Part shown: in pieces, positions 34,409 to 44,534 of the stretch | Layout: every line of letters begins with the position of its first letter | How positions within the stretch are numbered: the first letter of the stretch is position 1 | NCBI GenBank assembly: GCA_963921825.1 | Contig: OY997592.1 | Coordinates: forward strand, 33,660,252-33,724,251 | DNA: 64,000 nucleotides | Reading direction: 5' to 3' | From: Erodium maritimum | Taxonomy: Eukaryota > Streptophyta > Magnoliopsida > Geraniales > Geraniaceae | Notes under the pieces: generated by a model | What the model was told of the DNA's origin: nothing | The model's database searches: none | The model's input: only the letters and a program-made list of their open reading frames with translations | Made by a program: the position numbers and the translations under genes

Positions 34409-37400
34409 TGTACTAACCACTTCCGGTCAACGCCAGTCAAACCTGCGAAAAACAGGAAAATTTAAAGTTTTTGAGACAGACACTTAATTTAACCTAAATT
34501 GACCCCGAGGGTCATACCAGACTTAAGTTGACCCCGATATCGACCAAGGTGAGTTCCGGGGGACTCAGGGCAACTTTCTAATCAATTTGGGAAATGTTGA
34601 CTTTTCGTTGGAAAAGTCAACCGAGCGACGTTTTGGTCCATTCGAGGACCGTTTTGGATCCAAAAAGCTTAACCGTCATCGCAGCGGTCTTAGTTGATCC
34701 GTTTCCTTGTAGCCCGCCAAGTTTCGTAATTTCTTGGAAAAAGTGTCCGTTCGGGGCCCGAAACGTCCGATTTTCGCGAATCTGATTGGAAAATATCAAG
34801 TAGATATTTTTCAAAAGGTGTGGGACCCACCTTGCCACTTGTCCAACAAGTGGTGGTGCTAGTTTTGGGGGGAAAAGGGAAGATGAACCCTTATAGGGTT
34901 TCGGCCACACCAATTTCAAAGGAAAAAAAAAAGGAGAAAAAGAAATAGAAACAGAGAGAAAGAAGAAAGAGTTTGGAGAAGGAGAAGAAGAGAGAAAAGA
35001 GAAGGAGTTGGGCTAGGGTTTGACATCCAACCCTTGGATCGTCTCAAGGCAAGAAGAAAGCGACTTCCCCTCATCCTCCTCTACGGTTTGTACTAAACCG
35101 ATCGTCGTTTTGGTTAATTTTTGAAAGCTAGGGTTTGTGTAAAACTATTAGTTTAGGGTTGTTTGAAGTGTGGGGTTCGTTGGAGACGTTTTGGAGCGGA
35201 TTTGGAACGTTTTCGGTGACCGGAAGCTCGGGGGAGCTCTGGCCACCGTGTGGGGTGGCCGGCCGGCCGGCCGTGTGAGGTGGCTTGTCGTGCCTTTTAG
35301 AGGCTGGCCGGAGCTGGCCAGTGCTGGCCGGTGCTGGCCGGACCTCGGGGTGGCTGGCCGGAGCTAGGGCTAGCCACCACCAAGGTGGGCCGAGCCCTAA
35401 AAGACCCTAGGGCCCACGGCCAAGGTGGGCCGGGTGGGGCCCACTTGCTCGGGTGCTCGGGTTTAGTGCTCGGGTGGTTTAAAACGTTCCCCGGACCTTT
35501 TATCCTTAACCGAATCGAAATTTGGAATTAAATTGGAAAAATTATAATTATCGGGTTTAGAAACTTTAAACTTTAATTAATTGACTCGGAAGTCGGAATT
35601 CGATACCGTCGAGTGCATAGGAACCCTTGAATTATTCTAAGGCCGTAGAAACGAAAACGGGAACTTTTGGAGCCCTTGAGGGGCATTTACAAAACCCGGG
35701 CATATTCGCCATGTCGGGCGAATCGGGCCTTTACGAGTCCTTTATCGACAATGTCGAGTAATTGGGAAGTTTGGGAGTGATCGACATTGTCGGGGTTACG
35801 TTTGGGCGTTAAGTTTATTAAATTTCAGTTTATTCCTGCGAGTTTAAAGTACGTTAAAAATTGTGTTCTTTTAGATCGTACCGCGGACCGAGGCAAGGGA
35901 AAGCTGGGTGAGTGACTGAGGTCACACCGGAGCTCATTGGTTGGCTTTTGGAGAAATTTTACGAGGTAGGGAAAAGTAGCCGGATCTCGGCCCTGACTAG
36001 GGAAAGTTAACAGTAGAATTGCATGTGACACCGGGGTGTCGTGGGTTGAGTAGGTTTATTTAAATATTAGAGAAGCATGATACGGGAATGTAGCGTTTAT
36101 GAGAAAAGCATGTGACACTTAGTAGTGTCGTAGGAACAGAGAACTTAGCGATATTAGAATTACTGGAGGCATATGACCATGCCCAGAGGTTGATCTGTTT
36201 AAATTATGTCTTGGGTGGCCATGAGAGCCCGTATTTTATTATCGATGTCTTGGGTGGCCATGAGAGCCCGTATTTTATTATCGATGTCTTGGGTGGCCAT
36301 GAGAGCCCGTATTGATTGTTGGTGTCTTGGGTGGCCATGAGAGCCCGTATTTGATTGTTAGTGTCTTGGGTGGCCATGAGAGCCCATGTTGTACCGTTGT
36401 AGTCTTGGTTGGCCAGGAGTGCCCGTGGGGTTGTTGAACCCGAGTCTTGACCGTTAGTGTGTCTTGAGTGGCCACGAGGGCCCGTGGGGGTTGTTGAACC
36501 CGTGTCTTACCGTTGGTGTTTGGGGTGGTCGTGAGTGCCCATGGGGTTGTTGAACCCGAGTCTTGACTGTTGAGGCGTCTTGGGTGACCTTGAGTGCTGT
36601 GGAGTGTTGGATTGGCGTTGTTACTGTTTGTTGTGCTTTGGTTGTGTTTGTGATTGTGGTTACCTGAGGTTGGGGGCCCGCTTGGTTTGGGGTTGTCAAT
36701 TGCGATAGGTCGACAACCTGATCCGACTTGGTGTCGATGAATTGCGATAGGTCGACAGCCTGATCCGACTTGGTGTCGATGAATTGCGATAGGTCGAAAG
36801 CGTGATCCGACTTGGTGTCGATGAATTGCGATAGGTCGACAGCCTGATCCGACTTGGTGTCGATGAATTGCGATAGGTCGACCGCCTGACTTGTTTGAGA
36901 TTGGTTAAAGGGCGTGGGGGAGGTTACCGAGCAACATGAATGCGATCCTTTGTGATCTTGTTTGGTGTGCGATCCTTTGTGATCTTGTTTGGCGTGCGTA
37001 GTCGTTCTGTCGTGTCCTTGGAGGAGGTCGCCAATAGTTGTGTCGGGTTACTTTACGTTATCGAGTGTTGAGTCTGTTGAGGAAAGTATTGGGTGGTGTG
37101 TCAGTTGAGTTACTTGAGTCTGGGGATTGTACTCCCGGTTTTTGGGTCGATTGGGGTGTTACCGGCTTTGTCTGCTAATTATGCCGTAGTCAGTCTGTTA
37201 TCCGTGGTGGTGAGCGAACGATCACCCCTAGCTGCTTTTCCTACAGGTACTTGTCGCAGGTCGGACTAGGTGAGCTTCCGAAGCTTGAAGAGCTTGAAGC
37301 GGGAGTCCGGGTTACTTTTAGTCTAGCGACGGATACCTCGCTTTTTGTCCACTTGTGGGACGTTTTATTTTGAGTTGTAATTACTATTTTGTTGAACTAA

Positions 37401-37498
37401 CTGGTATTTTAAAGTGATTTAATGGAAAAGGTTTCAAAGTGTTTATTATTTTAAATGTTCGCGTCCCGAGTTCGGTTCACTGAAATTGGGGCGTGACA
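34409..37498 (+). mobile_element. Gypsy 3' LTR of array element (3090 bp)
   Basis: Starts TGTACTAACC, ends GGGGCGTGACA, and is followed by copia sequence. It carries the uninterrupted insertion site TATAGGGTTTCGGCC (34893-34907) used by the nested element in the other LTR. Its GTGAGCGAAC palindrome has one mismatch (37210-37225). Minisatellites lie at 36205-36600 and 36695-36890. Confidence 0.95.
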
Positions 37499-38050
37499 AA
37501 CATCTTGCTACTACACCTAACCAGAATTTTTCACATCTACAACTAATTGGTTTTCCCCTTCAATAATGAGACTAGTTCAAAACTTTATTATCTTGCATAA
37601 ACTTATACTCTTCTTCCATGGCTTCAATCCATTTTACAGAGTTTGAAAAAATTAATGGTTTGAGGAAAGTTGATTAGATCATCGCCCTTCATTTCATCCT
37701 TATGTTCTTGGAGAAATATGAAATAATCATCTAGAAGCATGTCTCATCTCTCTCGTGGATCTCTCTAATAACACATGTCGTTGAGGTGGTTGAATTTGTC
37801 CTTTCGGAACAACTATTTCAACTTGAATGGAAAGTTGTTCAACATTTCTTGCTGAGGTTAATGATCTATTTCTTTATTAATGATAGATGTATGAACTTGA
37901 ACATCATCAAAACTGATAGTACGAATCGAGTTTGATGTCAATTCATTTTCAAAGAAAATGTGTCTAATCTTATTTCTCCACTCAAATTCAACATCGTCAA
38001 AAAATTAATGTAGTTCTCGCCTTAAAAGTATCTCCACTTACTGAATCATA
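37499..38050 (-). pseudogene. Copia integrase-RT linker and RT start
   Basis: Minus-strand translation through stops shows DDYFIFLQEHKDEMKGDD (37650-37760 region), an INFPQTINFF-like block and AMEEEYKFMQDNKV near 37610. This is the conserved segment between copia integrase and RT. The rest of RT is missing at the junction with the gypsy LTR. Integrase itself is also absent, since gag-like sequence lies immediately to the right. Confidence 0.75.
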
Positions 38051-38730
38051 AAGATGTTCAGGTTTGCTTCAAAATAAACAATTATGAGCATAAAACTCAT
38101 CTATTATTTTCTTTCCCTTATCCTTAAAGGTAATAGCTAAATGATCATACTTTAAAGACGTATCTTGCTTTAGTCTCTTTTCCTCTCGTACACAATAAGA
38201 AATAAGCTCATTTAAAGTCCATTTCTCCGTTTTGACAATTGTAACTAATTTTAAATTTGTTAAACTATCCAACAAAAGATACCCACACCATAAGAACAAA
38301 TCCTCAGTAAGCTCAATATTTAGTGCCTTAAGTCTTGAAGCAATTTGGAACATTTCCATAATGTACTCCTTTACAGTTCCTTGACCCATATACCTTATTG
38401 ACATCAAACGAGTCATAAGTGATGTTATTTAAACCTCGACGTTTTTACCAAAATATTGTTAGACTCCGTCAAGGAAATCTTTAGCCTTAGTAATTCCTTC
38501 AGATTTTGTTCCGCTAAAGGCTTCCGAAATAGTGTGATTCATCATCATAAGACTCATGCATTTTTAAATACTCCCACCATTCAAAATTCCTTTAGTCATC
38601 AGCCGTGATTTTCACAGTGAAGGGTGAGGGTTTTTCATCCCTTAGTTCAAGGTCAATATCAAAGAAATCAAGCATTATTTCTAAATGCCCTTTCTAGTCC
38701 TTAAAATTTTTACCATTAACCATATGTATA
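38051..38730 (-). pseudogene. Copia gag fragment
   Basis: A 115-residue open piece (38069-38416) reads MTRLMSIRYMGQGTVKEYIM, then IASRLKALNIELTEDL and WTLNELISYCVREEKRLKQD, the typical UBN2/copia Gag core. Upstream on the minus strand (38420-38715) the N-terminal part is recognisable (MVNGKNFKD..., EWWEYLKMHESYDDE) with a frameshift and stops. Confidence 0.82.
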
Positions 38731-38806
38731 GAATTGATGTTAACAAATGCCGAAGCAATAGAGTTCGTACATGAAAGCTCTCATATATGTATATATATAT
38801 ATATAG
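38731..38806 (-). other. Copia 5' leader and (TA)n
   Basis: A short noncoding stretch. GCTCTCATATATG near 38777 weakly resembles a reversed tRNA-Met primer site (GCTCTGATACCA). It is followed by a TA tract (38791-38804). The 5' LTR of the copia element is not visible beyond it. Confidence 0.3.
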
Positions 38807-39408
38807 ATACACTTTCAAATGTTATCAATATCTTATGTTGTTACTTGTTAACTAATTGTGAGCCTTTGGATCAAGTTGATCCAATGGTTATAAACCCAAT
38901 GGCATACGTTTGTAAATATCTTCAATTTCAATTTGTTTTTCGTAATGGTACAATTCAAAAGGATAAACTAGTATTTTTATACCTTTGTTTTACCCTAAGC
39001 TGAAATATGGCCTCACCTTTATATTTTTTATTTGTTCCCTCTCTCCAAAAAAAAGCTTCGTGACCCTTCCCTCTCAGCCACGCGCGCCGCCGCTCCACGT
39101 CCTCCATAGTTGTTCCACCGTTCGCATCTTAGCCACGCCAATGGCATATAAATTGTGTTTTTGCTTGTACATGTATTTTCTTGCTTCAAAACGTATTCAA
39201 TATGGTACTTGATAGATAGATCTTGGAAAAAGAAAAAATTTGGCGCAAGAAAAAATGAAATCGGAGTTGAACCGAAACGGGAAAGATCAAAATAATAAAC
39301 TTGGTGAAAAAAATCATCCTTGCATTATGCGATTACATGCGTTTCCAAGGCCAATATGGATTCATATTTCGTAAAAATTTTGGTGATTCGTACATGAATA
39401 TTAACCTC
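38807..39408. other. AT-rich segment between (TA)n tracts
   Basis: Bounded by TA tracts at 38782-38806 and 39409-39434. The left edge contains TTGTTACTTGTTA, also found in both ends of the next segment. The 12-mer TTCGTACATGAA occurs on both sides (38764-38775 and 39388-39399). No coding region is recognised. It may be a TA-targeting element whose right end has diverged. Confidence 0.35.
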
Positions 39409-39639
39409 TATATATATATATATATACATATATAGAACCACTTTTAGGTGTTACCTTTCCTTAAATTGTTACTTGTTATCCCAATAATAACCGTTGGATA
39501 CAGCTTAGTGAAGGGCTGAGATTTGTAGTGGTATAGTGGTGTAATTTGTACGAAATTGAGCTACTTTATTGGCATTTAACAGTATTAAGGATATTTATGG
39601 TATTTCAATACTATTCCAAAATCAGATTCACAATTGTAC

Positions 39640-40105
39640 CCGACGCTTCCGAATCCCTCTCCTAAATCATATTTACATTTACCCTAAATCAGATTCTCAA
39701 CCTCTCATTCATCATTTTTCATTCTCTTTCAGTTCATCCACAGCCACCGGCCGTCCCACCCTTGCTCCAGTTCTACCGCCGCCACCACAGCATCGACGAA
39801 GGGACGCCATTAAAGACTCGACGTGAAGCCACCACAAACTGGTCTTCACTCTGTTCTATCGCATGAACCCACCGCCGGTGCGAGAAGCTCGCATAACTCA
39901 TCCAGTTGTGAAGCTTGAAGCTCCGCCATGAGGTCCAGCGCAGCCGTCGCGAAGCTCGACCCCGAGCTTCCATCACGAGCAACCTGCTTGAACGACCTCA
40001 GAAGCAACGTGACCTCGCCTTGAAGACCAGATCTGGAATGGGAAGTCACGGACGTTCGTGCTCCTGTTCTTGCCGTGAAGATCCATCCCTCAAGAGTCAT
40101 TGTTA
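39640..40105. other. GC-rich gene-like island
   Basis: A segment with clearly higher GC and C-rich trinucleotides (GCCGCCACCACAG, GAAGCTCGACCCCGAGCTTC), flanked by AT-rich DNA. Short open frames exist on both strands (up to 85 residues), none matching a family I know. It could be a captured host gene fragment. TTTTGTGAGTTA occurs twice just after it. Confidence 0.35.
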
Positions 40106-40692
40106 ATTATTATAGTTTTGTGAGTTAATCTGATTAATTATTCTGGTTTTGTGAGTTATTGATTAAAGTGTTCTTAGTTGTTCTTTTCAAGATTTTTAAA
40201 ACCAAAATTTTTTTGAAACATCGAAAATTCTGGAACACTGATTGATTACTTTGCTTTTTAGGGTTTGATTGATTTCTGGTAGGTCTGATTTTGTTGGGTT
40301 TTGTAACTGTAACTCTTAGTGTATACTTACGTAACTTTTAGTGCATACTTATGTAACTATGATATATAGTTTTGTAACTTTGAGTATAGTATTTTGTATC
40401 AATGATTTATCGGTATGTAATTTTGTGTGTAATTTTCTGTAATGCCAGTACAAAGTTGTGTACCTTTGAGTGTAGTATTATGTAATGTAACGATACCTTA
40501 ATTTGTGTATTGACAATATTGGAATGAAGTTTACTCAACATATGTAATACGTAGTGTTCTCTGCTTCTCATTTGCTCTTACCAGTGGGTGGTGATTAAAA
40601 CTATTGTCCTGGTTTTAAGATGTTTTTTTATCAGGTTTTTGGATCTAGGTCTGTGTTGGAACAATTTTTGTGATTTTGAGGACTTTACTGGT

Positions 40693-41498
40693 AAGATTTT
40701 CCAACATTAGTGCTCAAATTTTGTAATATTAGTGTTCAAATTATGTAACACTAAATCTGATTTGTATTGTATTATGTAACATTTAGGTTATTATTATGTA
40801 ACATTAAGTTTATTATTACGTAACGTTAAGTCTGATTGTTGATACATGGATGTAATTTATTATTTTCCTATTTTTGATTTATTGTTCCGTAACTTCTGAT
40901 ATAATTTTTGGTATTTTTTGATGTTCTATAGTTAAATTTAGAATTAAAAAAATCTGTAACATTGGTTACAAAATCTATAACTTCGATCTTAAATTTATTT
41001 AACATCAATTAAAATTCGGAACATCAATATAAACTTCTCGATAAAAATATTTGTAACAGCATTAATTACGAAATATGAAAAAAAAATTGAAAATAAGATT
41101 TTCCAACATTAGTGCTCAAATTTTGTAATATTAGTGTTCAAATTATGTAACACTAAATCTGATTTGTATTGTATTATGTAACATTTAGGTTATTATTATG
41201 TAACATTAAGTTTATTATTACGTAACGTTAAGTCTGATTGTTGATACATGGATGTAATTTATTATTTTCCTATTTTTGATTTATTGTTCCGTAACTTCTG
41301 ATATAATTTTTGGTATTTTTTGATGTTCTATAGTTAAATTTGGAATTAAAAAAATCTGTAACATTGGTTACAAAATCTATAACTTCGATCTTAAATTTAT
41401 TTAACATCAATTAAAATTCGGAACATCAATATAAACTTTCTGTAACATTCGATAAAAATATTTGTAACAGCATTAATTACGAAATATGAAAAAAAATT
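40693..41498. repeat. 403 bp tandem direct duplication
   Basis: The segment from AAGATTTTCCAACATTAGTG at 40693 recurs from 41096 with few differences, including a 9-10 base insertion near 41443. Copies are about 40693-41095 and 41096-41498. Confidence 0.9.
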
Positions 41499-41746
41499 GA
41501 AAATTTTAAATTAAAAAAATATTAAAAATCAGATTTAGACAATAAAAAGATTTTGTACTAAAAAAATTAAGGTAGATGGAATTACCGAATTACCCTTTTA
41601 TTATTATTCTATTTATTTTTTTGTATAATTTAAGCTGAATTTTTTTAGCCATTAGATTACAAAATTGGATGACTTAGATTTGGGTAACAAGTAACAACTT
41701 AAGCATGAGTAACATGTGAGTGTGCCCCTACATATATATATATATA

Positions 41747-42113
41747 GGGTTGATATCAAATACAAACCATCCCTTATTGTGCAAACTACGAACTCACCAG
41801 GTGCTGACACGTGGGCGCGCGCGCTGCTGGTGCGCGCGCACAATGCTGACACGTGGCGCGCATAGTGCTAATACTTTGGGCGCACAGTGCTAATAGTTTG
41901 GCACTGTGCTAAACTATTAGCACTGTGCGCGCCAAACTATTAGCACCGTGCGCGCGCGTGGTCAACACGCTCACGCGTGCGGGCAGAGGCGCGCACGAAT
42001 CTGCCACGTGTCAACATCGCGCGCGCTCTGCTGACGCCACTTTGACCGCATCCTGTGGCTTAGATTGGTTCGTAGTTTGCACAATAAGGATGGTTTTTAC
42101 TGGATAGCTACCC
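41747..42113. mobile_element. (TA)n-flanked MITE with GC-rich core, 367 bp
   Basis: Terminal inverted repeats of about 45 bp (left ACCATCCCTTATTGTGCAAA, right reversed ACCATCCTTATTGTGCAAAC) sit between TA tracts at 41731-41746 and 42114-42132. The core (41800-42060) is extremely rich in GCGCGC. It has a perfect 20 bp inverted repeat (41880-41899 and 41911-41930) around an 11-base loop, and three CACGTG G-boxes at 41808-41813, 41850-41855 and 42005-42010. Confidence 0.85.
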
Positions 42114-42132
42114 TATATATATATATATATAT

Positions 42133-42396
42133 AACTTGATAACAATCAGGTACAAACCTTATAACTTCGTCAGAACGTAGAACTTTCAATATGGGCCATT
42201 GAATCATAGAATTAAAGGCTCAGATTTAATGCATATCTTTTAATATCTTTTTAATTAATGCATATCTTATAATGTATTTCGTAATTAATCACCACCCACC
42301 CCCCCTAAATTTCGGTGGCCATCCGATCTGTATAATCAATAACCAGATTAGTTCTACGTTCTGACCCGAAATAAGGTTTGTATCCGAAAGCTCCCC
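42133..42396. mobile_element. Second (TA)n-flanked MITE, about 264 bp
   Basis: Inverted repeats with TACAAACCTTAT and GTCAGAACGTAGAACT at 42152-42184 and reversed at 42350-42385. It is bounded by TA tracts at 42114-42132 (shared with the preceding MITE) and 42397-42415. The extreme left terminus has diverged from the right. Confidence 0.8.
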
Positions 42397-42415
42397 TATA
42401 TATATATATATATAT

Positions 42416-43199
42416 TCTAATTAACTCATCTTAAAATGTCTAAACTACCCATTTCTTATATCTAACTTAACCTAAACCTAATCTCTTCCCATTTCATTTC
42501 AACCCCACGCCGCCCACTCCTCGCCTCCTTCTTCCCCACCTGCTTTCTCTCTTTGCTAGCAAGGACAACTTTCATGGCCTCATCTCCCACGCATGCTCCT
42601 CCACATGGCTCAACTTTTTCTCGCCGGCGCCGACAACGATCTAGGGAGGACAAGATCTTTTCAAGCAAGGAAAGGAAATGATTTGGGGGTGATTTAGGAC
42701 AACATTTTTTTTTTGCATTTTCTTTAGATGTTCGTCAATGTTCATTTTTGGGTGTATGTTTCTATATAAGAGAGAGATCAATTTGATGTGTTCGAAGCTT
42801 AAAATCAAGGGTTTTGATGTTCATCTGATATGTATTATACAGATGCAAATGAATTTGGGCAAAAAAAAAGTTGTTACGAATTTTTTTTATTAAAAAGTAT
42901 TAAAAAAAATTAAACTAACTGAATTAATAAAAAAAATGAAAAGAAAATATTAAGGAAATTAAAAACAAAAATTATGAATTTCTGAAAATTAAAACTAAGA
43001 TATTATTAACAATTTAAATAAAAACGAAATAAAATAAACTAAAAAATATAAATATTCTGTGAAATTGAAAATTTTTAAAAATAAATGACACTAAAGAAAG
43101 AAAATGTAACTAAAATATATTAACAAAAATTAAAGAAAATTAATAAAAAAAATGATTTTCATGGCATGTTTCGAAAAATTGAAGCTTTTTGAAGGTTAA
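42416..43199. other. AT-rich intergenic DNA
   Basis: Contains a C-rich patch (42480-42670) with a short frame of no known family, followed by A-rich low-complexity sequence. No feature recognised. Confidence 0.3.
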
Positions 43200-43452
43200 T
43201 CTAGACATTTGAAAAAAATTAAGTTTTGTTGAACCAATGGCATGGATTTGAAAATTGGATGATAAGTGAAGGGTATTTTTGACTTTTTATTGCATTTGGA
43301 TGAAAATTTACAGTGTTAGAGCAAAGTGAAAAAAAATAAAGTTAGCGGGTTTAAATGTCACAAAAAAATAGTTCGGGGGGGGGGGGGGGGGGGGGGCGTT
43401 GGTGATGCGAAAAAACGTAATAGTTAGCAGTGGTTATGTGTCATTTTCCCTA
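43200..43452. mobile_element. Possible half of a third MULE-type MITE, with G22 tract
   Basis: The right edge GTGTCATTTTCCC resembles the right terminus of the 8186-9116 MITE (TTGTCGTTTTCCC). The inner part GAAGGGTATTTTTGACTTTTT followed by GGATGAAAATT resembles the inner TIR edge of the 43527 element. A homopolymer of 22 G lies at 43375-43396. No matching left terminus is found upstream, so it appears truncated. Confidence 0.4.
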
Positions 43453-43526
43453 TAATTTATTAATTAGAATAAAAATTATATATAGTTTGTTTGGAGTTGA
43501 CGCATATATAGTATTAATAAATATTA

Positions 43527-44473
43527 GGGTAAACTTTACCTCGCTACCCTAAAAATACTTGTCTTTCGTCTCACTACCCTAACCAAACTTTGTTGCACCT
43601 CACTACCCTAACGAAACTTTTAGTTGCACTTTAATACCGCCGTCATATTGACATCCATTTTTGGAAGGAAAATGGTAAAAAGTCCAAAATACCTCTCACT
43701 ACACACAAATTTTCAAAAGCATGACATTGGTTTTCAAAAATTCTTTTTATTTATTTATTTTATATAAATCAGTTTTTTATTTTTCAAAAAAATCAGTTTA
43801 TTATTAAAAAAAATCAGGTTTTGTTTAAAATTATTTTTTTTATTTTATAAGTTAATATTTTATTTTTTAAAATTGATTTTTTATTTAAAAACCAAATTTT
43901 ATTTTTTAAAAATCAATTCTTATTTAAAAGATCATATTTTATTTTCAAAAAATCAGATTTTATTTATAAAAAAACAGTTTTCAAATACGTCCCTTCTTTA
44001 GAAATAAAAAACTGATTTTTTTGAAAATAAAATCTGATTTTGAAAAATAAAAGCAATTTTTTTAAAAAAATCGATTTTGAAAAATAAAAAGAGATTTATT
44101 TAAATACAAACTAATTTTTTTTTAAATATTTTTTAAATAAAATATTAATTTATAAAATAAAAACTAATTTTAAAAAGTCAAATCTGATTTTTTAAGAATA
44201 AACTGATTTTTTTTTAAATAAAACTGATTTATATAAAATAAATAAATAAATAAAAAGAATTTTTGAAAACCAATGGCATGCTTTTGAAATTTTGAGTGTT
44301 AGTGAGGGGTATTTTGGACCTTTTAATGATTTGGATGGAAAAAAGGCAGAAACTAACGGTAGGTACTAAACTGAAACTAAAAGTTTCGTTATGGTAGTGA
44401 GGTGCAACAAAGTTTGGTTAGGGTAGTGAGATGAAACCCAAGTATTTTTAGGGTAGTAAGGTGAACTTTACCC
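43527..44473. mobile_element. MULE-type MITE, 947 bp, 9 bp TSD
   Basis: Terminal inverted repeats of about 115 bp starting GGGTAAACTTTACCTCGCTA (left), with the reversed right end GGGTAAAGTTCACC. It is flanked by a perfect 9 bp direct repeat TAAATATTA (43518-43526 and 44474-44482). Each TIR is built of about three 30-base units with CACTACCCTAA. The interior is AT-rich with no coding potential. Confidence 0.92.
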
Positions 44474-44534
44474 TAAATATTATTATTAGTTGAATAGTTA
44501 ATTTGTTAGAATATTGATTAAATTTTGTGTTTAA

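Larger units (their letters stand above)
39435..41728. mobile_element. TA-bounded DNA element, about 2.3 kb
   Basis: Lies between TA tracts at 39409-39434 and 41731-41746. Its ends are related inverted repeats: left CTTAAATTGTTACTTGTTAT near 39473 and, reversed, AAGTTGTTACTTGTTACCC near 41690. Inside are a GC-rich island (39640-40105) and a long region dense in GTAAC/GTTAC words. That region includes a 403 bp tandem duplication. No transposase is seen. TA-microsatellite insertion is known for rice Micron-like elements; assignment here is by analogy. Confidence 0.5.

Noticed and set aside
39000..39200. Short frames near 38985-39212 as a host gene
   Set aside because: No domain, no splice support, AT-rich low-complexity surroundings.
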